A stretch of 62,435 nucleotides of DNA. It comes from Prevotella sp. (GTDB lineage Bacteria; Bacillota; Clostridia; Christensenellales; UBA1242). This document shows positions 47,670-55,286 of the stretch, piece by piece. The stretch covers positions 1 to 62,435 of the forward strand of contig JAMPCO010000004.1 in the NCBI GenBank assembly GCA_023666145.1, given 5' to 3'. Each line of letters starts with the position of its first letter. Within the stretch, counting starts at the first letter, position 1. Position numbers and translations under genes: made by a program. The notes below the pieces were generated by a model, which did not search any database, had not been told where the DNA came from, and worked only from the letters and a program-made list of their open reading frames with translations.

Positions 47670-48188
47670 ATGCAAGTGTACAGGTTGTGTGGAGAAGATG
47701 AAATTAATGAAATTTTAAACAACCGAGAGTTCACTGGTATTGGACAAAATTTTCAGAATGATAAAAGAAAAAATAATTTTATCTATCTCCCTGGAACAAA
47801 ATACCTGCACTTTTTTCGGGAGAAAAGTTCAATTTTATATCTAAATCCGATTAAAAATCGTTTTATTTGTTGTTATGACATTCCAAACTCAATCCTTGTA
47901 CAGAGAAGTGGAACAGGAAAATATTGGGATTTTATGAATTTCAAGAAAATGATGCTCGTAGCCGAATATGCGATTGAAAGTGAACTAGTAAAGTTTGAAT
48001 ATCTACAGAATGTTGGTAAAATTACTTCGGATATAGATTATGAAGATTTTTTAACTGACCCGGCTCTCAAATGTTTTGTAAAAACAATTTATTGCAAACA
48101 AAATTATATTGATAAAAGTTTAGAGAAAAATAGACAACAAAAAGGAACAGATGCTGATATCGTAAGGTCTGTTGAATTGGAACGTTAA
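47670..48188 (+). CDS. AT-rich hypothetical protein beside tRNA-Thr
   Basis: 172 aa, rich in Lys, Asn, Ile, Phe and Tyr, with visibly lower GC than its neighbours, suggesting recent transfer. Segments such as KYLHFFREKSSILYLNP and RFICCYDIP look like a small globular protein of a type seen in Clostridia, but I cannot name a family or function. ATG 47670 follows AGGGAAAAG. It starts 50 nt after the tRNA 3' end. Confidence 0.6.
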   Translation: MQVYRLCGEDEINEILNNREFTGIGQNFQNDKRKNNFIYLPGTKYLHFFREKSSILYLNPIKNRFICCYDIPNSILVQRSGTGKYWDFMNFKKMMLVAEYAIESELVKFEYLQNVGKITSDIDYEDFLTDPALKCFVKTIYCKQNYIDKSLEKNRQQKGTDADIVRSVELER

Positions 48189-48335
48189 AATATTAAATTT
48201 TGCAAAAATCAAAAATCGACATAATTTACTAGTCCATTTGTGGGTGTTCTCCGTAGCCGATTAGCAGGTGAAATTGTTGTCATTGTGGCGTTGTATATGT
48301 TATGCTGAATTGGAAACACAATTTGTCAAAACATT

Positions 48336-48551
48336 ATGATTAAATTGAATTTAGATCAAGTCATGAAGGAACAGAAGGTCAAACTGAAAGACCTGGCTGA
48401 AGAAATTGGTTTGACCGATGCGAATTTATCCAACATCAAAACGGGTAAGGTTTTCGCAATTCGCTTTTCCACCTTGAATGCGTTGTGTAAAGCCCTAAAT
48501 TGTCAGCCTGCCGATATTTTGGAATATGTTGATGATGAACCATCGCATTAA
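48336..48551 (+). CDS. Small Cro/XRE-type transcriptional regulator
   Basis: A 71-aa HTH protein: KLKDLAEEIGLTDANLSNI and STLNALCKALNCQPADILEY fit the short YozG-like XRE family, DNA-binding domain only. A possible promoter is TTGTCA (48277-48282), 18 nt, TATGCT (48301-48306), giving a leader of about 23 nt without Shine-Dalgarno. It may regulate the neighbouring AT-rich gene; targets are unknown. Confidence 0.8.
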   Translation: MIKLNLDQVMKEQKVKLKDLAEEIGLTDANLSNIKTGKVFAIRFSTLNALCKALNCQPADILEYVDDEPSH

Positions 48552-48566
48552 GCGGAACTGTTCTTT

Positions 48567-49301
48567 TTATTCTGTGGCGTGTCGATCCAAGGCTTTGTAA
48601 ATATTAAGGATTGCGGCAGGGTTAGTTTGTTCGATTTGGGCGAGCCAATTTTTGGTTTCTTGGCGTTTGCCAATTTTTTCGCATTGACCTAACGGGCAGC
48701 CGCAGTGAATGAATTGGAGTTCGTTGGCGTCACGCCAGTGGATAATGTCACGTTCACGTTCTAAACAAAACGGACGGATTAAAGTCATGCCAGGAAAGTT
48801 TTGACTGACAATTTTGACGGGCATGGTTTTGATTTGGGCGTTTTGGGTTAAGTTCATCATAATCGTTTCCGCAATGTCATCTAAATGATGTGCCAGTGCA
48901 ATTTTATTACAACCGCGTGCTTGGGCAGCGGCGTATAAGTTACCACGACGCATCCGTGCGCAAAGGTAGCAGGGCGCTCCACCCGCTTGTGAGACCACAT
49001 CAAAAATCGGGGCAGTGAAAAAATCGAGCGGAATCCCCAGTTGTGCCGCGGTGCGTTCAATGGTCGCACGGTCGGCAGGACGGTAACCTGGGTCCATACA
49101 CAAATAAATTACAGTAAAATTTTGGCGTTGCGCCAAACGGCTTTGACGGCATAATTCTTGCATACACAAGGCCAGCGCAAAACTGTCTTTGCCACCCGAA
49201 ACGCAAACCGCGATTTTATCGCCCTCATCAATTAAATGGTAGCGGTCAATTGCGCGGATAAATGCGGGCCAAAGGTGTTTGTTTTTAGAAATAGATTTCA
49301 T
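48567..49301 (-). CDS. TtcA-family PP-loop tRNA thiolation-like protein
   Basis: This 244-aa ATP pyrophosphatase has the PP-loop CVSGGKDSFALAL, a CxxC (CYLCARMRRG) and a second Cys pair region (HCGCPLGQC), the arrangement of TtcA/TtuA enzymes that thiolate tRNA via a 4Fe-4S cluster. The exact tRNA position is not predictable. ATG 49301 overlaps the end of the upstream IlvD-like gene by 17 nt. Confidence 0.8.
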   Translation of the reverse strand: MKSISKNKHLWPAFIRAIDRYHLIDEGDKIAVCVSGGKDSFALALCMQELCRQSRLAQRQNFTVIYLCMDPGYRPADRATIERTAAQLGIPLDFFTAPIFDVVSQAGGAPCYLCARMRRGNLYAAAQARGCNKIALAHHLDDIAETIMMNLTQNAQIKTMPVKIVSQNFPGMTLIRPFCLERERDIIHWRDANELQFIHCGCPLGQCEKIGKRQETKNWLAQIEQTNPAAILNIYKALDRHATE

Positions 49302-50559
49302 GCTTTTTGACAATGTTACGTTTGGCACGCAATTTCATATCACGGCTGTTCACGTTAATGTTGATGCGCCCTTTGGTCACATCAATTTCAAGGTTGTCGC
49401 CATTTTGTATGTTCGCAAAATCCTGGTTCGCATAACCGTCGGGGCTGATGTGTGCCACGGTCAAAACTGGGGTTGCGGCACAAAGTCCGTCGGTCAACAG
49501 GGCAATCGTAGCGGTTTTTTGCATGGCGGCAATGGTGTGTGCCACAATTGAAACATCGCAACCCGTGCAATTTTGTAAAACGATGATACCACTGTCAATC
49601 GCATTTGACGACAATGCGGTCATTGCGTCGGCAATCGTATGGTAAACCCAAGCCTGACCTGCCATTGTCAGTGGAGCGATATTTTGGGAAACCGCATAGG
49701 CTTGATCGGCCAAAGTGGTTTTTAAGGGTGTATAAAGATTCGGCGTAACTTTCAAATCGACCAAATCAAAGATGCTTTGGAAAAGTAATAAGCCAGCCAC
49801 ACTGCCACCAGCATTTTTGTATTGTTCCAATTTTTCGTTAATGGTGCGTTTGCTGATTAAACGTTTGGTGGTAATAATGTCATCGGCGCGTTGTAAAATG
49901 GTGGTAGCAACGGTCAAAGCCAAATTCAAAGTTGTCCCCGAGTCCGCTGACATGGTCGCAGTATTCGGTAACAGCAATTCAAAGGCTTCCGCCAAACGGT
50001 AGAAATCCATGGTTAAGGTATCCGACGGTGCAGTACCGTTGTGATGCACATAGTTATCGGCCACTTGTTCGACTTCACCAGCCTTAATCGCGCGCAGTGC
50101 AATCTTACCAGTGGCATCCACAATACTGTTATCCGCGTTAGTGTTAACACCAATTGGCATGATTAAAACAGGGCAGTTCGTGTTCGTACAACCGATTAAC
50201 ACACCCAAACCCATGACATAATTGTCGACTACGGCGACGATGCCATCCAACATTTGGGTACGGACGATGCCAGCCGTGTTGCTCGCCACCAAATCACGGT
50301 AGTTTGCCGCGTACTTGGCGGTGGCGGGTGCCATGCGTTGCAACGCGTTAAAATTGGTCAAGTGAAAGGTCAAGGGCAAACCACCACCTTGACGGATACC
50401 GCAAATTAAATTTTGGATAATCGCTTCGCTGCCATTTTGGGTGCAATCGAGAATACCAATCACTGTGGCATTGGTGTTACCTTGTAACGGTAAACCATGG
50501 GCTGCCAAATCGGCCTGTTTTAACAGACGCGTACTTTTATCAAAAGTTTTGAGATTCAT
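49285..50559 (-). CDS. IlvD/Edd-family-like protein without recognisable Fe-S cysteines
   Basis: The 424-aa product shares blocks with dihydroxy-acid/phosphogluconate dehydratases, such as MLDGIVAVVDNYVMG and LAEAFELLLPNTATMSADSG, but is about 130 aa shorter. The cluster-binding Cys positions appear lost: GTAPSDTLTM stands where the family has a G-C-G motif. It may be a non-catalytic or divergent relative. Family assignment is moderate. ATG 50559 lies 6 nt after TATAAT. Confidence 0.55.
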   Translation of the reverse strand: MNLKTFDKSTRLLKQADLAAHGLPLQGNTNATVIGILDCTQNGSEAIIQNLICGIRQGGGLPLTFHLTNFNALQRMAPATAKYAANYRDLVASNTAGIVRTQMLDGIVAVVDNYVMGLGVLIGCTNTNCPVLIMPIGVNTNADNSIVDATGKIALRAIKAGEVEQVADNYVHHNGTAPSDTLTMDFYRLAEAFELLLPNTATMSADSGTTLNLALTVATTILQRADDIITTKRLISKRTINEKLEQYKNAGGSVAGLLLFQSIFDLVDLKVTPNLYTPLKTTLADQAYAVSQNIAPLTMAGQAWVYHTIADAMTALSSNAIDSGIIVLQNCTGCDVSIVAHTIAAMQKTATIALLTDGLCAATPVLTVAHISPDGYANQDFANIQNGDNLEIDVTKGRININVNSRDMKLRAKRNIVKKHEIYF

Positions 50560-50565
50560 TCCTTG

Positions 50566-50595
50566 ATTATAACACAGTGCTTTGCCTGCCTGCAA
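50566..50595 (-). promoter_or_regulatory. Promoter of the IlvD-like/ttcA-like operon
   Basis: Minus strand TTGCAG (50595-50590), 18-nt spacer, TATAAT (50571-50566), 6 nt to ATG 50559. It lies inside the 3' end of the M1 peptidase gene. Confidence 0.65.
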
Positions 50596-52048
50596 GATAA
50601 TTGTTGATAAAATTGACCAAATCATAGCCTAAATTGGCTTCCAAGGTGTGGATTAAGTCGTTAGCGGTCCCAAAACTGTAACAATGTTCGGTGGCAAATT
50701 GTGCCAGCGCTTGGTTCAGATTTTCGTAACCGACCATTTCACTGATGGCATAAAACAGCAACATTCCACGCGCGTAAGTGTTAATCGTGTATTCGGTTGG
50801 CATGCGGTAAGCAATCAAATCGTTGTACATTTGTCTGGTGTATTTCACTCCATATTCGTCCATGATGCTTTCAAACATTTGGATACTATTTTGGTTTTGG
50901 GTGGCAATACTTGCCAAGGTTTTGCCGTATTGGGGATGGGTTTCGTAAAACACAGCGGTACAGTATTCCGCTAAACCTTCGTCAATCCATGCGGTGCGTG
51001 TTTGGTCGTTGCCGACTAAACCGTACCACCATTGGTGGGCAATTTCGTGGATAATGACGGTCTGGTATTGTGCTTGATCCGTAACGTCCATGGAAATGTA
51101 AACCAAGGCTCCGTATTCCATGCCGCCTTGTAAGAAATCCGTTTGTACCACTGCCAATGTACTGTATGGATAATCGATGAAAGTGTTGGAAAAGTAGGCT
51201 AACGCGTTGCAAGCGGTATAAAGGCTGATGTCGGGAATTTCATCGTTTAAGTAATAGTAAGTTACGGTGGTGTCGCCGACTTGACGGGATAAGGTTTGAA
51301 AATCGCGTGACATGACAATGGCAAAGTCACGGAGGAGATAACCTTGGTAATGGTTCGTGCTAAGAGTGGTGCCACTGGTCGCGATGCGGTAGCCAGCCGG
51401 GGCGTCAATGGTGACGTCAAAATTGTACGGGTCGTTGTAAAAGGGGTCGCCGTTGTAACTGTACGGATAAGTTTGCCAGCCGTTATCGTAAACCACGGGA
51501 ATCGCGTAAAAATTGCCCAGATTGACCGCGTGGTCGGTGTAACCCAGGCGGTGTTTCACATTGGCTAACTTAATGGTGTATTGCAAATCAATGTCAATAC
51601 TTTCGCCGACTTTTAGACCCTGTGCCAACGGAACGGTAATCACAGTATTATCGCTACCGCCAAGGATGATGTGCGGAGTGGTAACTTTGGCGTAACCAGC
51701 GTCGAAACCATTGGGGTAGGCGCGGCTAACTTCACTGGGGGCGACGGCAGGATAGGCAGCGTCCTTTTGAAAAGCGTTCGCGTACAAATGAAATTTAATT
51801 TCAAATAAAGTTTGGGTGCTGCGGTTGATGTAATTGGTGGTTTGGTTGACCGCCAGTGTATGGCTGGTTTCACTGTAATTGCAGTCCAATTTAATTGTGC
51901 CATAATCTTGGGCAGTGGCTTGTAACGCGTGATAGGCATTTTTGCGGATGAGCATTTGGCCAATCCCAAAAGCGGTTAAGGCCACTACTGCGGTTAAAAC
52001 CGTCGCCAGGACAATGGCGAAAATCCGTCGTTTAATTTTTGCATTCAT
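50567..52048 (-). CDS. M1-family metallopeptidase, membrane-anchored
   Basis: This 493-aa aminopeptidase-type zinc protease has an N-terminal transmembrane anchor (about 6-30), a beta domain, the substrate motif GGMEYG and the zinc site HEIAHQWW with distal Glu in WIDEGLAEY. The catalytic domain faces outside. It probably helps peptide use or envelope processing. ATG 52048 lies 8 nt after TAATAT; the frame is open upstream without homology. It is divergent from pyrG. Confidence 0.9.
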   Translation of the reverse strand: MNAKIKRRIFAIVLATVLTAVVALTAFGIGQMLIRKNAYHALQATAQDYGTIKLDCNYSETSHTLAVNQTTNYINRSTQTLFEIKFHLYANAFQKDAAYPAVAPSEVSRAYPNGFDAGYAKVTTPHIILGGSDNTVITVPLAQGLKVGESIDIDLQYTIKLANVKHRLGYTDHAVNLGNFYAIPVVYDNGWQTYPYSYNGDPFYNDPYNFDVTIDAPAGYRIATSGTTLSTNHYQGYLLRDFAIVMSRDFQTLSRQVGDTTVTYYYLNDEIPDISLYTACNALAYFSNTFIDYPYSTLAVVQTDFLQGGMEYGALVYISMDVTDQAQYQTVIIHEIAHQWWYGLVGNDQTRTAWIDEGLAEYCTAVFYETHPQYGKTLASIATQNQNSIQMFESIMDEYGVKYTRQMYNDLIAYRMPTEYTINTYARGMLLFYAISEMVGYENLNQALAQFATEHCYSFGTANDLIHTLEANLGYDLVNFINNYLAGRQSTVL

Positions 52049-52084
52049 ATTTATGCATATTAAAGCGGCGATTTCAAAAAGACT

Positions 52085-52114
52085 TTGACATTTCGACAAA
52101 TTTTGAATTACACT
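52085..52114 (+). promoter_or_regulatory. Promoter of pyrG with a candidate Spo0A box in its spacer
   Basis: TTGACA (52085-52090), 18-nt spacer, TACACT (52109-52114), 10 nt to ATG 52125. Bases 52089-52100 read on the minus strand as TTTGTCGAAATG, 10 of 12 matches to the 0A box, so Spo0A-type binding would block this promoter. Confidence 0.55.
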
Positions 52115-52124
52115 TAATTCCGTT

Positions 52125-53726
52125 ATGGCGAAATATATCTTTGTAACGGGTGGTGTGGTTTCTGGTTTAGGTAAAGGTATCACCGCGGCAAGTTTAGGAA
52201 AATTATTAAGACTGCGTGGTTATCAAGTTTCAGTCCAAAAAATTGATCCTTATTTGAACATTGACCCTGGGACGATGAGCCCTTACGAACACGGCGAAGT
52301 TTTTGTCACTGACGATGGTGCCGAGACCGATTTGGACATTGGACACTACGAACGTTTTTTGGATATCAATTGTTCCCGTGGGTCAGGGATTACTTCGGGA
52401 CAAATTTATTCGAGTATTTTGGCTAAAGAACGGCGGGGTGATTATTTGGGACATACTGTCCAGATTGTGCCGCACGTCACCAACGAAATTAAAGATTATA
52501 TGCGCGCCATTGGTGTTGGCCAAGATATTGTGATCATTGAAATTGGGGGTACGGTGGGCGATATGGAACAAGCCGTTTACATTGAAGCCATTCGCCAATT
52601 CCGTCATGAATTAGGGGCGGGAAACAGTGTGGCAGTGCACGTGACTTTGATTCCTTACATTGCATCCAGTGGCGAAATCAAAACCAAACCGACGCAAAAC
52701 AGCGTAAAAGATTTACAGCAACAAGGTGTTTTTGCGGATGTGTTGGTTTGTCGTACCACGGAAAGTATTGAACTTGACCAAGAACACCGCGATAAGATTG
52801 CGATGTTCTGCGGTTTGGATAACCAAGAGGATGTGATTCATAACCGTGATTGTCGCACAATATACGAAGTGCCGTTGATGTTTGCCAAACAAAATTTCGA
52901 TACGATTGTGTTGAAAAAATTAAATTTGAAACTGAACAAGTGCGATTTAACCACTTGGCGTCAAATGGTGGAAAAATTATGCGATGACAGTTTACCCGAA
53001 GTTACGGTGGCAATTGTGGGAAAATACGTTGCGGTGGCAGACGCTTACATCAGTGTGACCGAAGCGTTAAAGCACGCTGGTATCACGAATAATGTCCGTG
53101 TGCAAGTCAAATTGGTGCAAGCCGAAAATATTGAACGCGACGGGGCTGCGGCTTGGTTAAACGATGTACAGGGCATTATTGTTCCTGGTGGCTTTGGTAA
53201 CCGTGGTGTTGAAGGTAAAATTGCAACGGTGCAGTACGCACGCGAACATCAAATTCCGTTCTTGGGCATTTGCTTAGGGATGCAAACGACCGTTATGGAA
53301 TTTGCCCGTCACGTTTGCGGTTTACCCAAAGCACACAGTACGGAATTTGTCCCCGCTACCCAAGATCCTGTCATCCATTTGATTGATGAACAAAAAGGCA
53401 TTGAAACTAAAGGCGGAACGATGCGCTTAGGTTTGTACGATTGCCGTCTGAAAACGGGAACTTTGGCCGCCAAATTGTATGGCAAAACGATGATTCAAGA
53501 ACGTCACCGTCATCGTTACGAATTTAACAACGACTATCGTGCACAATTGGAACAGGCTGGCTTGGTCGTCAGCGGCGTCAACCCGCAGTCCGATTTGGTG
53601 GAAATTGTGGAATTGCCGCATCATCCATATTTTATTGCTTGCCAATTTCATCCTGAATTGCTTTCGCGACCACAACGTCCGCACCCGTTATTCCACGGCT
53701 TAATTGCCGCAATTGTGAAAAAATAA
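52125..53726 (+). CDS. pyrG: CTP synthase
   Basis: CTP synthase converts UTP to CTP using glutamine. The 533-aa protein has the amidoligase domain (FVTGGVVSGLGKGITAAS, DPYLNIDPGTMSPYEHGEVF) and a C-terminal class I glutamine amidotransferase domain with the nucleophile Cys in LGICLGMQ and the His-Glu of FHPEL. Length and motifs are normal. Confidence 0.97.
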   Translation: MAKYIFVTGGVVSGLGKGITAASLGKLLRLRGYQVSVQKIDPYLNIDPGTMSPYEHGEVFVTDDGAETDLDIGHYERFLDINCSRGSGITSGQIYSSILAKERRGDYLGHTVQIVPHVTNEIKDYMRAIGVGQDIVIIEIGGTVGDMEQAVYIEAIRQFRHELGAGNSVAVHVTLIPYIASSGEIKTKPTQNSVKDLQQQGVFADVLVCRTTESIELDQEHRDKIAMFCGLDNQEDVIHNRDCRTIYEVPLMFAKQNFDTIVLKKLNLKLNKCDLTTWRQMVEKLCDDSLPEVTVAIVGKYVAVADAYISVTEALKHAGITNNVRVQVKLVQAENIERDGAAAWLNDVQGIIVPGGFGNRGVEGKIATVQYAREHQIPFLGICLGMQTTVMEFARHVCGLPKAHSTEFVPATQDPVIHLIDEQKGIETKGGTMRLGLYDCRLKTGTLAAKLYGKTMIQERHRHRYEFNNDYRAQLEQAGLVVSGVNPQSDLVEIVELPHHPYFIACQFHPELLSRPQRPHPLFHGLIAAIVKK

Positions 53727-53749
53727 ATTGATGATATTGACAAATAAAA

Positions 53750-53787
53750 AAACGATGCAAGCCGAGGGCTAACTTGCATCGTTTTTC
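53750..53787. terminator. Bidirectional terminator between pyrG and the Spo0A-like gene
   Basis: An 11-bp stem AACGATGCAAG/CTTGCATCGTT with an 11-nt loop, an A-run before and a T-run after, so it can end transcription from both sides. Confidence 0.9.
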
Positions 53788-53803
53788 TCTAAGTAGTGAC
53801 AGG

Positions 53804-54340
53804 TTATTCGTGACAATCGTCGAGCAGTAATTTATCTGCTAACAAAGCAATGAATTCACCATTTGTCGGGCGGTCATTTTTGGTAAAGACCTGACTGCCA
53901 AAAATATTATTGATGTTATCAATCTTGCCGCGGTTCCAGCAGACTTCAATCGCGTGACGAATCGCACGTTCGACTTTGCTGGGTGTTGTATTGTATTCCT
54001 TTGCAACATCAGGGTAGAGGCGTTTGGTAATCGCCGAAATAATCCCTGTGTCTTTGACGCACATTTTAATCGCCGTCCTTAAGTACTGATAACCTTTGAT
54101 GTGTGGCGGTATGCCAATCGACACAAAGATTTTTGAAATTTGTTTATCCATTGATGGTATCTCCTCCGTTTTTGTTTTTTGAAAGAATTCATTGAGAACA
54201 GCCAATGATTGTAATTCGTGTGATTGAACCATCGTCAGCAGTACCTTTTGTAAGTCTTCGCGCGAAAGCAGTGCAATCGCTGATTCTACCTCTACTTGTG
54301 AAAATCTATTGATGTCGCTCATGAAATCATCTTCCCCCAT
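53804..54340 (-). CDS. Spo0A C-terminal domain protein lacking the receiver domain
   Basis: The last 110 residues match the DNA-binding domain of Spo0A: HIKGYQYLRTAIKM, AITKRLYPDVAKEYNTT, KVERAIRHAIEVCWNRG and RPTNGEFIALLADKL. The first 70 residues are a helical segment (SQVEVESAIALLSREDLQK), not a phospho-receiver. Full Spo0A is about 260 aa, this one 178. The usual phosphorylation switch is therefore missing. The start could also be ATG 54322, which follows GGGGGAAG. TTGACA at 54382-54377 may be the -35. Confidence 0.88.
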   Translation of the reverse strand: MGEDDFMSDINRFSQVEVESAIALLSREDLQKVLLTMVQSHELQSLAVLNEFFQKTKTEEIPSMDKQISKIFVSIGIPPHIKGYQYLRTAIKMCVKDTGIISAITKRLYPDVAKEYNTTPSKVERAIRHAIEVCWNRGKIDNINNIFGSQVFTKNDRPTNGEFIALLADKLLLDDCHE

Positions 54341-54446
54341 TTCATCCGTCGATTTACGACGTATTAAGTCACATTTTGTCAAATAAGCGCGAATTGCGCA
54401 ACAAGACCCATTATACATTTTTATACATTTGCTTTGGTAATTGTTG

Positions 54447-54475
54447 TTGACATTATCACTAAATGGGAATATATA
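54447..54475 (+). promoter_or_regulatory. Promoter of the zinc-ribbon/acidic protein gene
   Basis: TTGACA (54447-54452), 17-nt spacer, TATATA (54470-54475), 11 nt to ATG 54487. The good -35 and spacing suggest strong expression. Confidence 0.65.
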
Positions 54476-54486
54476 TATGTACAATT

Positions 54487-55086
54487 ATGGGAGAAACCTA
54501 TATTAAATGTCCAAAGTGCGATTTGAACTATTGCACGAAAAAAGAAAAAATTTGCGCCAGTTGCAAACAAAAAATGAAAACCATTTCTAATAATTTGTTG
54601 GACGTGGGGAAAGTCGCGGAACTGGGTTTATGCCCAATCTGCAAAATTAACTATATTACCGAAGACGAAACCGTTTGTTCGACTTGTTACGCGGAAACCG
54701 ATTTAAGCGACGAAGAAATTTCCGCTATGTACGGCGATAAGCATTCGTCCGATGAGGATGACGATGAAGAGAACACCAACGATGATACCGTCGACGATGA
54801 TGATTTGACGCCCGTCGACGACGACGATTTAGAATTATTGAATGTGGCGGGAATCAGCGATGATGACAATTTGGACGACGATGAAGTAAACGATGATTTA
54901 GGTGACCCTTTAGATGATTTGGACGATGACGAAGAATTAAATGCAGAATTGGCGTTTGACGATGAAGAAGATGACGATGTCAACGACGACGAAGAAGACG
55001 ATTTTAACGATGACGAAGATGCCCCGAAAAAATCTGCGCGCAAAACGCCGAAAACTGCCAATAAACCGCGCACGAAAAAAGCGTAA
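54487..55086 (+). CDS. Zinc-ribbon protein with polyacidic region and basic tail
   Basis: The 199-aa protein has three parts. Residues 1-70 contain Cys pairs CPKC, CASC, CPIC and CSTC, consistent with two zinc ribbons. Residues about 80-175 are almost wholly Asp/Glu/Asn, extremely acidic. The last 25 are basic (PKKSARKTPKTANK). I know no named family. It may bind nucleic acid, histone-like proteins or polymerase. I place the start at ATG 54487, not 54463, because the promoter -10 overlaps the upstream part. Confidence 0.7.
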   Translation: MGETYIKCPKCDLNYCTKKEKICASCKQKMKTISNNLLDVGKVAELGLCPICKINYITEDETVCSTCYAETDLSDEEISAMYGDKHSSDEDDDEENTNDDTVDDDDLTPVDDDDLELLNVAGISDDDNLDDDEVNDDLGDPLDDLDDDEELNAELAFDDEEDDDVNDDEEDDFNDDEDAPKKSARKTPKTANKPRTKKA

Positions 55087-55104
55087 AGACGAACACGTGA
55101 TAAT

Positions 55105-55136
55105 AAAAAAAGTGTCACAGTAATGTGACACTTTTT
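55105..55136. terminator. Terminator after the zinc-ribbon gene and tRNA-Asn
   Basis: A 9-bp stem AGTGTCACA/TGTGACACT with a 4-nt loop, flanked by A-run and T-run, serving both strands. Confidence 0.9.
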
Positions 55137-55138
55137 CT

Positions 55139-55213
55139 TGGCGCTCTGGGTAGGGTTCGAACCTACGACCGATCGGTTAACAGCCGATTGCTCTGCCGCT
55201 GAGCTACCAGAGC
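55139..55213 (-). tRNA. tRNA-Asn(GTT)
   Basis: A 75-nt cloverleaf on the minus strand with acceptor GCTCTGG/CCAGAGC, anticodon stem ATCGG/CCGAT, loop CTGTTAA with anticodon GTT, and encoded CCA. It is divergent from asnS. Confidence 0.95.
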
Positions 55214-55228
55214 AGTAGCACCATCATT

Positions 55229-55279
55229 ATAATAACGAATTGATTGGGGTTTGTCAAATTGTAAATTTTCGGTTACAAT
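55229..55279. promoter_or_regulatory. Back-to-back promoters of tRNA-Asn and asnS sharing a palindromic -35
   Basis: TTGTCAA at 55251-55257 reads as TTGTCA on the plus strand and TTGACA on the minus. Plus: 17-nt spacer, TACAAT (55274-55279), 7 nt to asnS ATG 55287. Minus: 17-nt spacer, TATTAT (55234-55229), then tRNA-Asn. Only one polymerase could occupy the shared -35 at a time. Confidence 0.65.
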
Positions 55280-55286
55280 GTGTTCC

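Noticed and set aside
54690-55131. Long Ser-rich minus-strand ORFs opposite the acidic protein
   Set aside because: They are shadows of GAT/GAC/GAA codons read in reverse; the plus frame has a promoter, zinc-binding Cys pairs and a terminator.
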